DNA of 64,000 nt. It comes from Castellaniella hirudinis_A. GTDB lineage: Bacteria; Pseudomonadota; Gammaproteobacteria; Burkholderiales; Burkholderiaceae_B. The notes under the pieces were generated by a model. The model was given only the letters and a program-made list of their open reading frames with translations, was not told the DNA's origin and made no database searches. Location: the NCBI RefSeq assembly GCF_047468865.1, contig NZ_JBLGTV010000001.1, positions 620,001 to 684,000 on the forward strand. The letters run 5' to 3'. The first letter of the stretch is position 1, and the number at the start of each line of letters is the position of its first letter. This document shows positions 16,510 through 24,356 of this stretch, piece by piece. Made by a program: the position numbers and the translations under genes.

Positions 16510-17670
16510 TTACAAGTCCGCCAATGGGTGATCCTGCCCCGCCGGCCAGGGGTGTGCCAGGAAGCGCTTGACCCAGGTGGCGGACGCCTGTTCCAGGCTG
16601 GCGGGATGCCAGCGCGGTTTCTTGTCCTTGTCGACCAGCAAGGCGCGGATGCCTTCGCGGAAATCGGGCTCGGCGCAGCAATGCAGGGCGGCGATGTATT
16701 CCATGCGAAAGACATCGGCCAGCGACAGATGGCGCGCCCGCCGAACCAGCGTGAACCCCAGGCGGGCCGCCCCGGGCGACCCGGACAGAAAGGTGGCGGC
16801 GGCGCGCGCCAGCCAGGGATCCGGGTGGTGTTTCCAGGCCCCGATGGCGGCGCACGCCTGCGCAAAATCCGCCCGGTTGCACGCCCGGCGGATAGCGGCC
16901 GAATGCGCCCGCAGGGGGCCGGGCTCGGGGGCGTCCAGCTGCAGGCCGTCCAGCACGGCATCCAGCAGGGCGGCTTGCTGATCCGCATCGGCGGGCCATT
17001 TTTGCGCCGCCAGGGCCGCGACCAGGGCATCGAAGCCTTCGGCGGCGCAATAGTGGTCGGCCAGGCCGTATTGCAGGCAATCGGCGGCGCCCAATTGGGC
17101 GCCCGTCAAGGCCAGGAACTCGCCGATGCCCCGGGGCAGACGGCTCAACATCCAGGTGCCCGCCACATCGGGAAACAGGCCGATGGTGACCTCGGGCATG
17201 GCGAAGCGGGTGCCGGGGGTGACCACCCGGTGGCTGGCCCCCAGCATCAGCCCGACTCCGCCGCCCATGACGATGCCGCCGCCCCAGCAGACGATGGGCT
17301 TGGCGTAGCGGTGGATGCGGTAATCCAGGCGGTATTCGGTTTCAAAAAAACTGCGGGCGTGCAGGTTGGCCCAGGCATCCCGGGGGCTGTCCAGCATGCT
17401 CTGGTACAGCGCGTGCAGGTCGCCGCCGGCGCAGAAGGCTTTTTCACCGGCCCCGCGCAACACCACCGCGACCACGCGGGCGTCGGATTCCCAGGCCTGC
17501 AGGCGTTCGTCCAACAGGCGGCACATGGGCAGCGACAAGCCGTTCAGGGTGTCGGGGCTGTTCAGGATGGCGACCCCGATCCGCCTGCCTTCCTGACCGG
17601 CGATTTCCTGGAACAGAACCGGATCGGGCGCGGTGGGCGGCAATGAATCGACGCGAGCGGAAGTGTTCAT
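16510..17670 (-). CDS. 3-hydroxyisobutyryl-CoA hydrolase (enoyl-CoA hydratase/isomerase family)
   Basis: Releases 3-hydroxyisobutyrate from its CoA ester in valine catabolism. The 386-residue length fits HIBCH-type hydrolases rather than the 260-residue hydratases. The crotonase oxyanion-hole segment GAGEKAFCAGGDLHALY and the region VMGGGVGLMLGASHRVVTPGTRFAMPEVTIGLFPD are both conserved. The ATG at 17670 overlaps the acyl-CoA dehydrogenase stop (ATGA), which fixes the start. The substrate is inferred from family and from its place between an acyl-CoA dehydrogenase and mmsB. Confidence 0.9.
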   Translation of the reverse strand: MNTSARVDSLPPTAPDPVLFQEIAGQEGRRIGVAILNSPDTLNGLSLPMCRLLDERLQAWESDARVVAVVLRGAGEKAFCAGGDLHALYQSMLDSPRDAWANLHARSFFETEYRLDYRIHRYAKPIVCWGGGIVMGGGVGLMLGASHRVVTPGTRFAMPEVTIGLFPDVAGTWMLSRLPRGIGEFLALTGAQLGAADCLQYGLADHYCAAEGFDALVAALAAQKWPADADQQAALLDAVLDGLQLDAPEPGPLRAHSAAIRRACNRADFAQACAAIGAWKHHPDPWLARAAATFLSGSPGAARLGFTLVRRARHLSLADVFRMEYIAALHCCAEPDFREGIRALLVDKDKKPRWHPASLEQASATWVKRFLAHPWPAGQDHPLADL

Positions 17671-18821
17671 CGCAGATCGGCCTCTTGGGTCAGGATATGG
17701 CGCGCCACGATCACGCGCATGATTTCGTTGGTGCCTTCCAGGATCTGGTGCACGCGGGTGTCGCGCACCAGGCGTTCCAGGGGGTAGTCCTTGAGGTAGC
17801 CGTAACCGCCGTGGATTTGCTGGGCATCCAGGCAGGACTGGAAGCACAGGTCGGTGGCAAAGCGCTTGGCCATGGCGCAATAGGCGCTGGCCTGCGGGTC
17901 GTGCTCGTCCAGCTTGCTGGCGGCCAGACGCACCATTTGGCGCGATGCCACGATATTGGCCAGCAGGTCGGCCAGCTTGAACTGCAGCGCCTGGAAGTCC
18001 GCCAGGGGGCGGCCGAACTGATGGCGTTCGCCCATGTAGCGGCGGGCGGCTTCATAGGCCCCCTGGGCCGCGCCCACCGAACACGTGGCAATGTTGATGC
18101 GCCCGCCATCCAGGCCTTTCATGGCGAAGCGAAAGCCCTCGCCTTCTTCGCCCAGGCGGTTGGCCACCGGCACGCGCACGTTTTCAAACGTGATGGGCCG
18201 GGTGGACTGGCTGTTCCAGCCCATTTTGTTTTCTTTGCGGCCGTAAGTGATGCCCTCGGCGTCCGCGGGCACCACCAGAGCGGAAATCCCGCGCGGGCCG
18301 TCGCCGCCGGTGCGCGCCATGACCACCAGCACGTCGGTGTCCCCCGCCCCGGAAATAAAGGCCTTGGCGCCGTTCAGCACATAATGGTCGCCGTCGCGCC
18401 GGGCGCTGGTGGTCAGCGAAGCGGCATCCGAGCCGGCGCCGGGTTCGGTCAGGCAGTAGGATGCCAGCTTCTCGCCCGTGGCCAGCAAAGGCCCCCAGCG
18501 GTCGCGCACGGCGGGCTGCGCCCAGGTGCCGATCATCCAGGTGGCCATGTTGTGAATGGTGATGAAAGCCGTGGTGGAGGGATCCACCGCCGCCATTTCC
18601 TCGAATACCAGCGTGGCGTCCAGCCGGGGCAGGCCCAGCCCGCCGATGGTTTCGGGCGCGTACATGGCGCAGAAGCCGAGTTCGCCCGCCTTGGCGAAGG
18701 CCGGCCGGGGGAAGATGTGTTCTTCGTCCCATTGGGCGGCATGGGGGGCGAGTTCGCCCTGGGCAAATTCGCGGGCGGCCTGTGCAAAGGCCTGTTGTTC
18801 TTCGCTGAGGCGAAAATCCAT
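17667..18821 (-). CDS. Acyl-CoA dehydrogenase, probably isobutyryl-CoA dehydrogenase
   Basis: FAD enzyme expected to convert isobutyryl-CoA to methacrylyl-CoA. The 384-residue protein has the usual acyl-CoA dehydrogenase layout. The flavin-binding segment YCLTEPGAGSDAASL is followed by KAFISGAGDTDVLVVMARTG. Near the C-terminus are the QIHGGYGYLKDYPLERLVRD motif and EGTNEIMRVIVAR with the catalytic-glutamate region. The ATG at 18821 is chosen for a GGAGA site just upstream. It is the first gene of the operon with the HIBCH-type hydrolase and mmsB, which supports a branched-chain substrate. No methylmalonate semialdehyde dehydrogenase is present in the window. Confidence 0.9.
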   Translation of the reverse strand: MDFRLSEEQQAFAQAAREFAQGELAPHAAQWDEEHIFPRPAFAKAGELGFCAMYAPETIGGLGLPRLDATLVFEEMAAVDPSTTAFITIHNMATWMIGTWAQPAVRDRWGPLLATGEKLASYCLTEPGAGSDAASLTTSARRDGDHYVLNGAKAFISGAGDTDVLVVMARTGGDGPRGISALVVPADAEGITYGRKENKMGWNSQSTRPITFENVRVPVANRLGEEGEGFRFAMKGLDGGRINIATCSVGAAQGAYEAARRYMGERHQFGRPLADFQALQFKLADLLANIVASRQMVRLAASKLDEHDPQASAYCAMAKRFATDLCFQSCLDAQQIHGGYGYLKDYPLERLVRDTRVHQILEGTNEIMRVIVARHILTQEADLR

Positions 18822-18875
18822 GGTGCATGTCTCCGGATTTGTGGTCGTCACGGACGCGGGTGGCGTCGTCCGACA

Positions 18876-18900
18876 TGTTCAGCCTGATCAAGGTTGAACA
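18876..18900. promoter_or_regulatory. Inverted repeat upstream of the valine-catabolism operon
   Basis: Arms tgttcagcc and ggttgaaca (8 of 9 complementary) flank a 7-base centre that itself contains the palindrome tgatca. The element begins 54 bases upstream of the acyl-CoA dehydrogenase start codon. It has the size and symmetry of a dimeric-regulator operator. The remaining gap to 19067 shows nothing else recognisable. Confidence 0.55.
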
Positions 18901-19067
18901 TTGCGTCGCAGGCTTACTTTAGCACTTGGCGCGCGGTGGCGTGTCTGCCGCAGCCCGCGGAACGCGTGGTGCGGATACCTTAGACCAAGTGGCGCTCGGG
19001 GGGCTGTCAGGCGGGTGACAATTTGCGCACGGCTGCCAAACCCCGGTAGCCCGCCCCCAAGCAGCGG

Positions 19068-19346
19068 CTAACCCTTCCCCCGATGCGCCGCCCGCCGCCG
19101 GCGCGTTTCCAAGGGATCGAACACCAGCGGCCGGCACAGTTCGACGCGGTCGCTTTCGTGCAGGACCCGCTGGGCATCGCAGCGTTCGCCATACACGGCC
19201 ATCGCCAAGGGTCGATCGGTATATTCCGGGAATTCCCGCGCAAAGCCGCTCAATGCCACAGCCTGCCCCGCCGTGGCGCCTTCGGGGACATCCAGCGCTT
19301 TGCGCCACACATGCGTGGCGGCGGCAAAAGCGACGGATACCCGCAT
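19068..19346 (-). CDS. rnfH: RnfH-family protein (UPF0125)
   Basis: Small beta-grasp (ubiquitin-like) protein of 92 residues, also called RatB in E. coli. Its function is unknown. Family features are the start MRVSVAFA, the ALDVPEGATAGQAVALSG region and the closing YGERCDAQRVLHESDRVELCRPLVFDP. It follows ratA by 3 bases, the standard ratA-rnfH pair divergent from smpB. Confidence 0.9.
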   Translation of the reverse strand: MRVSVAFAAATHVWRKALDVPEGATAGQAVALSGFAREFPEYTDRPLAMAVYGERCDAQRVLHESDRVELCRPLVFDPLETRRRRAAHRGKG

Positions 19347-19349
19347 GTG

Positions 19350-19784
19350 TCAGCCCCCGTACACCGCGTGGGCGCGCTGCGTGAAAGAATCAATGAAGCT
19401 GCTGGCGATGCGGTTGAACACCGGCCCGATGACGGCCGACAAGGCGCGGCTGGAAAAGGCGTATTCCATGGTGTACAGCACTTTGCAGCCGTCTTCGCCC
19501 AGGGGCTGGAAGGCCCAATGCCCGGTCAGGTTGGAAAACGGCCCGTCCACCAGGTGAAAGACGATCTTGTGGGGGTAATCGTGTTCGTTGCGCGTGGTGA
19601 AACTCTGGTGGATGCCGGCGAAGCGGATCTGCACCGTGGCCTGCATGCCGGTTTCGTTTTGCCATTGCACGCTGGATCCGCCGCACCAGGGCATGAAATC
19701 GGGATAATGGGCGACATCGGCCACCAGGTCGAACATCTGGGCACAACTGAAAGGCACCAGGACAGAGCGTTGGATCGCAGGCAT
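19350..19784 (-). CDS. ratA: RatA/COQ10-type START-domain protein
   Basis: START/polyketide-cyclase-like protein of 144 residues. E. coli RatA was described as inhibiting 70S ribosome association. The eukaryotic COQ10 relatives bind ubiquinone, so the real role here is uncertain. It shows the conserved VPFSCAQMFDLVADVAHYPDFMPWCGGS start and the amphipathic C-terminal helix ending FIDSFTQRAHAVYGG. It is transcribed divergently from smpB and is coupled to rnfH. Confidence 0.9.
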   Translation of the reverse strand: MPAIQRSVLVPFSCAQMFDLVADVAHYPDFMPWCGGSSVQWQNETGMQATVQIRFAGIHQSFTTRNEHDYPHKIVFHLVDGPFSNLTGHWAFQPLGEDGCKVLYTMEYAFSSRALSAVIGPVFNRIASSFIDSFTQRAHAVYGG

Positions 19785-19876
19785 CGGCAGGACGTGGTCT
19801 TGAGAAAACGATAGAATGCAAGGATTTTATCAGGCACGTCAGGCCCCCCCAAAATGCCGCCAAACAGAACACACGT

Positions 19877-20341
19877 ATGAGTATTGTCGATAACCGCAAA
19901 GCCACCCACGATTACTTCATCGAAGAGCGCTTCGAAGCCGGGCTGGTGCTGGAAGGCTGGGAGGTCAAGGCCATCCGGGCGGGTCACGTGCAGTTGAAGG
20001 AAAGCTACGTCATCGTGCGCGATGGCGCTTTGTGGATTCTGGGCATGCACATCAGCCCCCTGCCCACGGCATCCACCCACATCCATCCCAACGCCACGCG
20101 CACGCGCAAGCTGCTGTTGCACGCGCACGAAATCAACAAGCTCATCGGCAAGGTCGAGCAGCGCGGCTACGCCCTGGTGCCGCTCAACCTGCACTACAAG
20201 GGCGGGCGCATCAAGCTGGATTTCGGTCTGGGGCGCGGCAAGAAGCTGCACGACAAGCGCGACACCCAGCGCGACAAGGACTGGGCACGCGAAAAAGAGC
20301 GCCTGATGAAGCACGACACCCGGCGCGACCGCAAAGACTGA
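19877..20341 (+). CDS. smpB: SsrA-binding protein SmpB
   Basis: Binds tmRNA and delivers it to stalled ribosomes for trans-translation. The 154-residue protein has the OB-fold core with YFIEERFEAGLVLEGWEVKAIRAG, LHAHEINKLIGKVEQRGYALVPL and a basic C-terminal tail (KHDTRRDRKD) that enters the mRNA channel. The ATG at 19877 is the standard family start. The ssrA RNA gene itself is not in this window. Confidence 0.97.
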   Translation: MSIVDNRKATHDYFIEERFEAGLVLEGWEVKAIRAGHVQLKESYVIVRDGALWILGMHISPLPTASTHIHPNATRTRKLLLHAHEINKLIGKVEQRGYALVPLNLHYKGGRIKLDFGLGRGKKLHDKRDTQRDKDWAREKERLMKHDTRRDRKD

Positions 20342-20353
20342 AGCGCGCGGGAT

Positions 20354-21037
20354 TCAGGCGTGAATCTCGAAGCCCTCAAGCCGCAGCAGCTGGATTTTAC
20401 GGCCCAGCCCGCCGCCATAGCCATTCAGCGTCTGGTTGCCGGCCAGGATGCGGTGGCAGGGAATAATGATGCTGATGGGGTTGCTGCCCACCGCCGTGCC
20501 GACGGCCCGCCCGTGCCTGGGGCCAAAGCCGGCCTCGCGGGCCAGCCCGCCGTATGACAAAGTGAACCCGTAGCCCACCGTCAGCAGGGCCTGCCAGACC
20601 GTCTTCTGGAACGCGCTGCCCTGGGGCGCCAGGGACACATCGAACGCCTGCCGCCGGCCCTGCCAATATTCTTGCAGCTCTTGCCGGGCCTGGGTCAGGA
20701 TGGCCTGGGCGCGGGGCGGCGTATCGTCTTGCAGGTATTGGATCGCTGCGGATGGCTGGCCCGCCGCCGGCAGGCCGGCGGATGCTGCTTGATCCGCATC
20801 GGCGGCAAACAAAGGGCCGGTATCGCTCGGGGCGCTGCGCCAGGCCTTCAGCAGGCGGGCGGGCCGCCCGTCCTGCTGGCCATCGGACGGATTGGCGATG
20901 GGCTGATCCGTTGCGGCCAGGCCCGGCCATCGGGGGCAATCCCGTTGGTCGGTGAAATACAGGCCCGTCAGGCCGGTTTCGTGGGTTTCCAGCAGAATCT
21001 GGCCCAGGGGGGAGGAAATCAGCGCACCGAAGGACAT
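20354..21037 (-). CDS. Methylated-DNA-[protein]-cysteine S-methyltransferase (Ogt type)
   Basis: Suicide DNA-repair protein that takes the alkyl group from O6-alkylguanine onto its cysteine. The active-site motif IIPCHRIL and the DNA-binding FQKTVWQALLTVGYGFTLSYGGLAREAG are intact. The start at 21037 (MSFGALISSPLGQILL) gives 227 residues. Ogt proteins are usually about 165-175 residues. The excess is a 45-55-residue insertion rich in Ala, Gln and Pro, between the N-terminal domain and the helix leading to the catalytic domain. It is an isolated gene on the minus strand behind smpB. Confidence 0.9.
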   Translation of the reverse strand: MSFGALISSPLGQILLETHETGLTGLYFTDQRDCPRWPGLAATDQPIANPSDGQQDGRPARLLKAWRSAPSDTGPLFAADADQAASAGLPAAGQPSAAIQYLQDDTPPRAQAILTQARQELQEYWQGRRQAFDVSLAPQGSAFQKTVWQALLTVGYGFTLSYGGLAREAGFGPRHGRAVGTAVGSNPISIIIPCHRILAGNQTLNGYGGGLGRKIQLLRLEGFEIHA

Positions 21038-21308
21038 GAGGGCGATGGCCGGCTGGATGGCCGACGGGTTGGGAGGACACGCTGCCAGTTTACCCGAATG
21101 ACGGATCGGGCACCGCCCGGGCGGGCCGGCCGCCGCCTGGAAAACACGGGGCCGGCGCATTGCCCGGTAGTGAACAACCGCATCACGCGGCGCATATCCC
21201 CTTGGGAGAAAATAAAACGTACACTGGTCGCTATCAAGCAACTTCGGATCAAGTCACCGCGCCGCCTGCCGTCGTGGATATCGTTTCAGCGATTATCGTG
21301 TTCACCCA

Positions 21309-22571
21309 ATGCATTTTCCCGCACAAAACAAGCCCGTGCTCCAGCGCATTACCGTGTCCGACCTGCGGTTGGGCATGTATATCCACAAGCTGGAGGGCAA
21401 CTGGTTTCTGCACCCGTTCTGGCGCGACAGTTTCTTGCTGGAACGAGAACAAGACCTGAAGAAAATCCAGGACAGCCCGATCCATACCCTCTGGATCGAC
21501 CTGTCCAAGAGCTCGGATCCGGCCCAGCCCGCAAGCCCCGGCATGGCCCGATCCGGCGACACGGCCCCCGCCGCGGCGCAGGCGCCCGCCCTGCCGGCAA
21601 GCCATGAGACCCCCGGCCAATCCGCCGCGGTTGCGCTGCACGAAGAAATAGAAAAAGCCAGGAGAATCTGCCTGGACGCCCGCGAACAGATCATGGACAT
21701 GTTCGAGGAAGCCCGCATGGGGCGGGCCATCGACCCGGAATCCACGATACCGCTGGTGCAGCAGATCGCGGAATCGGTGAACCGTCACCCGCAGGCGCTG
21801 TTCAGCGTGGCGCGCCTGAAGACCAAGGACACCTATACCTACCTGCATTCGGTGGCGGTGTGCGCGCTGATGCTGGCGTTGGCGCGCCAACTGCGCCTGG
21901 CGCCCGATCTGACCCGGCAAGCGGGCCTGGGCGGCCTGATGCACGACCTGGGCAAGGCGGGGATTCCGCCGGAAATCCTCAACAAGCCGGGCCGCCTGAC
22001 AGACCAGGAGTTCGATGTGATGCGCCAGCACCCCCAGATCGGGATGGATCTGCTGCAAAAAAGCGGGGCCAGCGCCGAAGTCATGGGCATCGCGTTGCAT
22101 CATCACGAAAAAATCAACGGGACGGGCTACCCCGGCAAGCTGGCGGGCGCGTCGATCCCGCTGCTGGCCCGCATGGGGGCCGTCTGCGACGTCTATGATG
22201 CCGTCACCTCGACGCGTATCTACAAGGCGGCCTGGAATCCCGCCGAAGCCCTGCATCAGATGGCCTCCTGGGCGGGACATTTCGACCGTCCAATCTTCGA
22301 GGCATTCGTCAAGACGGTCGGCATTTATCCGATCGGATCCCTGGTGCGGCTGCGCTCGCAGCGCCTGGCGGTGGTCGTGGATCAGGAAGGCGACCTGCTC
22401 CTGACGCCCAAGGTGATTGTGTTCTATGACGCGAAGACGAAACGGGAAATTCCCCCGACGGTTCTGAAACTCAGCGCACCGGACTGCGGCGAGGCGATCC
22501 TGGGACAGGAAAGCTCGGCCCGCTGGGGCTTCGAGCACCTGGATCAATACTGGATGCCGGCGCCGGGCTGA
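21309..22571 (+). CDS. HD-GYP domain protein with DUF3391 N-terminus
   Basis: Predicted cyclic-di-GMP phosphodiesterase of 420 residues. The N-terminal DUF3391-type region (about residues 10-65, ITVSDLRLGMYIHKLEG) is followed by an Ala/Pro linker. The HD-GYP domain spans about 165-345. Metal-site residues are visible: H180, the HD pair H212-D213 (GLMHDLGK), and HHHEKINGTGYP near 264-275, which is the HHExxxGxGYP signature with Ile in place of the usual Asp. The domain is otherwise intact. The 271-bp upstream gap has no recognisable element beyond AT-rich promoter-like sequence. Confidence 0.9.
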   Translation: MHFPAQNKPVLQRITVSDLRLGMYIHKLEGNWFLHPFWRDSFLLEREQDLKKIQDSPIHTLWIDLSKSSDPAQPASPGMARSGDTAPAAAQAPALPASHETPGQSAAVALHEEIEKARRICLDAREQIMDMFEEARMGRAIDPESTIPLVQQIAESVNRHPQALFSVARLKTKDTYTYLHSVAVCALMLALARQLRLAPDLTRQAGLGGLMHDLGKAGIPPEILNKPGRLTDQEFDVMRQHPQIGMDLLQKSGASAEVMGIALHHHEKINGTGYPGKLAGASIPLLARMGAVCDVYDAVTSTRIYKAAWNPAEALHQMASWAGHFDRPIFEAFVKTVGIYPIGSLVRLRSQRLAVVVDQEGDLLLTPKVIVFYDAKTKREIPPTVLKLSAPDCGEAILGQESSARWGFEHLDQYWMPAPG

Positions 22572-22983
22572 GGGCTGGGCGTTCGATCAGCGCCACGTGG
22601 CGATCAATACTGCCCATATGCTGCGCCAATCAACCCGATTTCCATGGACAGCCTGCACGGCCGCAAGCCGCAGGACTTTCATCGAAACCGCCATTTTCGA
22701 TGAACTCGGATAGATTTCAGATGCGCCAAGCAAGACAAACTGATCCGTCAATTTGCAGCGCCGGGGCTTGCATGACATATACGTTGGGTGCGGGAAATAT
22801 GCGCCGCGCGGATCGGGAATTTCCGGCCCGGTCAAAGCGCAAGGCTCAATCCTGTACGGCCGCGAAATATTGTATACCAGGCGGCGATAGCCAGTTCCCG
22901 TCGCAGCGACCAGAATCGGGCTGACGTGCGTTGGAAAACAGTCATGATTCGGGCTCTCATAGCAGCCAATTACCCAGCACTCT
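22572..22983. other. Low-GC gap with no convincing gene
   Basis: This 412-base stretch is visibly less GC-rich than its surroundings. A minus-strand open frame of 135 codons (22587-22994) crosses it, but its composition, lack of a recognisable domain and lack of a Shine-Dalgarno do not support a real gene. It may be a decayed remnant belonging to the adjacent accessory cassette. Confidence 0.6.
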
Positions 22984-23103
22984 TTCACTTGCATACTGCT
23001 TCCACCTCATGTCGTGGAGCGCGTTCACTTGCGCACTGCCTCGACCCCATATCCCGGAGCGCGTTCACTTGCGCGCATTGCCTCGATCCCATATTTCGGA
23101 TTG
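22984..23103. repeat. Three imperfect 40-bp tandem repeats
   Basis: Units start at 22984, 23024 and 23064, each beginning ttcacttgc. The first two end ggagcgcg, and the third (about 40 bp) is the most diverged. On the minus strand they cover the 3' end of the 236-residue gene. The stop codon TGA lies inside the repeat at 23025-23027. Because 40 is not a multiple of three, successive units are read in different frames. They appear to be duplications of the gene's own 3' end. No spacers of CRISPR type are present. Confidence 0.9.
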
Positions 23104-23735
23104 TAAGGCTTGAGTTTTTCGCCCAGCCTGCGCGATAGGCTGCGCGCCACCGGGGTGTGCATATAAGTCTTCGGCACGTGCAGCGACAACACATGCCGGG
23201 GCCGCAAAATATAGGCTTCATGCAGTTCGTATTCAAACGCGCGTGCATGAAAGTTTTCGGTGCTTTTCATGTATTCGACCAGGGAAACAGGAAGCACATC
23301 CTTGAGCACATCCAACGCCGGGACGGAGCGGCGTTGGCTTGAAAATCGACATAACTCATCCGCTGCCAGCATGGCAAGCCGCCGGCATACGGCGATGAAC
23401 TTCGTTCTGCCCAGCTCAAGATCCTCGGCCCGCAAATCGCAAGGCAATTTTGGCAGATGCCCGAATTTCACCCCATCGAGATCGACCGCCCGGCCAACGA
23501 TGAAATACGGATAATTATCCAGCAAAAACTGCGGGTGCAATCGCAATAACACCGAACCCCGTACCGTCGGCGGGTTCAGTGGCGGGTCTCCGATGAAAAA
23601 ATGAATGCCTCGGATCCGTTGATCGCCGATCGGGAATGATCCGGCTTGGGCTTCGCAGACAGACAAACGCGCATCCAGATCGGCCAGTGCGTGAGAGCAG
23701 TATATTTTCCCGCTCGGCAGCAAGGCGTCTGCCAT
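23025..23735 (-). CDS. Unrecognised protein, second gene of the SLATT cassette
   Basis: A 236-residue soluble-looking protein with no family I can name. It starts directly after the stop of the SLATT-like gene (TAA then ATG with no spacer), so the two are surely co-translated. Visible segments are GKIYCSH (9-15), GIHFFIG (43-49), SVLLRLHPQFLLDNYPYFIV (61-80) and EYELHEAYILRPRHVLSLHVP (168-188). The order of these segments faintly recalls DarT-like (DUF4433) ADP-ribosyltransferases, which is only a guess. The last 20 or so residues come from the 40-bp tandem repeats and may not be conserved. Lower GC than neighbouring core genes suggests horizontal acquisition. Confidence 0.75.
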   Translation of the reverse strand: MADALLPSGKIYCSHALADLDARLSVCEAQAGSFPIGDQRIRGIHFFIGDPPLNPPTVRGSVLLRLHPQFLLDNYPYFIVGRAVDLDGVKFGHLPKLPCDLRAEDLELGRTKFIAVCRRLAMLAADELCRFSSQRRSVPALDVLKDVLPVSLVEYMKSTENFHARAFEYELHEAYILRPRHVLSLHVPKTYMHTPVARSLSRRLGEKLKPYNPKYGIEAMRASERAPGYGVEAVRK

Positions 23736-24218
23736 TTACGAGTTGCCTTTTTCAGTATCGGCGAGCGCCTGCTTCATCCTGGTTTTCCAGTCTGTATTGG
23801 ATTCAGACAGAATCGCCGAAAATTTGGCATGCAGCGCGATCAGCACCTCTTGATTCAGCCCGGCCGGCTGGTTTTCCAACGCCAACTGCTGTTGAAACAC
23901 CAGCGCCGAACGAAGCTGCCGCAATTGACTCACCACCCACGTAAACGAAACGTAATGATCCTTGAATTGAAAATGGGCCAGCAGGAGCGTGCAAAACGTC
24001 GTGATTGACGTCAACACCAAAGCGACGTTTTTCGCGCATTGCATGTTTTCCGGCGACACCGACCAGCCAAGCACCAAGGTTGCGGAAACGCCGGAAAATA
24101 TCTGCACGATCGCAAGCCAGAAGTATTTGGTTTTATTGGATCGTCTTTTTTCGTTGAATCTGCCGATTTGACCATCAATCTGATTCAGCAAATTATCGAA
24201 GGAACCATGCTCGGCCAT
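23736..24218 (-). CDS. SLATT/DUF4231-like two-helix membrane protein
   Basis: A 160-residue protein with two predicted membrane helices (about residues 33-52 and 62-82). The N-terminal helix is charged (DGQIGRFNEKRRSNKTKYFW) and the C-terminal part is long and helical. The pattern, including FKDHYVSFTWVVSQLRQLRSALVF directly after the second helix, resembles SLATT/DUF4231 proteins. These were proposed by comparative genomics as pore-forming effectors in nucleotide-linked or other conflict systems. No nucleotide cyclase or sensor gene is adjacent. A GGAA site lies upstream of the ATG. The downstream 236-residue gene follows with no gap. The family assignment is by eye. Confidence 0.72.
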   Translation of the reverse strand: MAEHGSFDNLLNQIDGQIGRFNEKRRSNKTKYFWLAIVQIFSGVSATLVLGWSVSPENMQCAKNVALVLTSITTFCTLLLAHFQFKDHYVSFTWVVSQLRQLRSALVFQQQLALENQPAGLNQEVLIALHAKFSAILSESNTDWKTRMKQALADTEKGNS

Positions 24219-24301
24219 GAAAGTTTCCGTGGATGGGATTGCGCGGCGGCGCGGCGGCGAACGGCATCCCGCTTGCGGCGCGTCGGGTCGAAAATTCGAT
24301 C

Positions 24302-24337
24302 AAAAAAACACCGGCAGCCCAAGCGGCCGGCCGGTGT
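24302..24337 (-). terminator. Intrinsic terminator downstream of ppsA
   Basis: On the ppsA strand an ACACCGGC/GCCGGTGT stem with a GC-rich loop runs into seven consecutive T residues. It lies 66-101 bases after the ppsA stop codon and should also insulate the SLATT cassette from ppsA transcription. Confidence 0.88.
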
Positions 24338-24356
24338 TCTGCATCCTGGACTTGAC

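Noticed and set aside
18901..19067. Gap between the valine operon and rnfH checked for an ssrA or tRNA gene
   Set aside because: No T-loop-like GTTCGA motif or acceptor stem was found. smpB proximity alone is not evidence for ssrA.
22587..22994. 135-codon minus-strand frame downstream of the HD-GYP gene
   Set aside because: No domain, no ribosome-binding site, and composition close to random. I describe the region as a gap instead.
22984..23103. Tandem repeats considered as a CRISPR array
   Set aside because: Units are directly adjacent without unique spacers, only three are present, and no cas genes are nearby.
22985..23248. Second minus-strand frame through the 40-bp repeats
   Set aside because: It arises because the 40-bp units shift frame. 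It lacks a separate start signal and overlaps the better-supported 236-residue gene.
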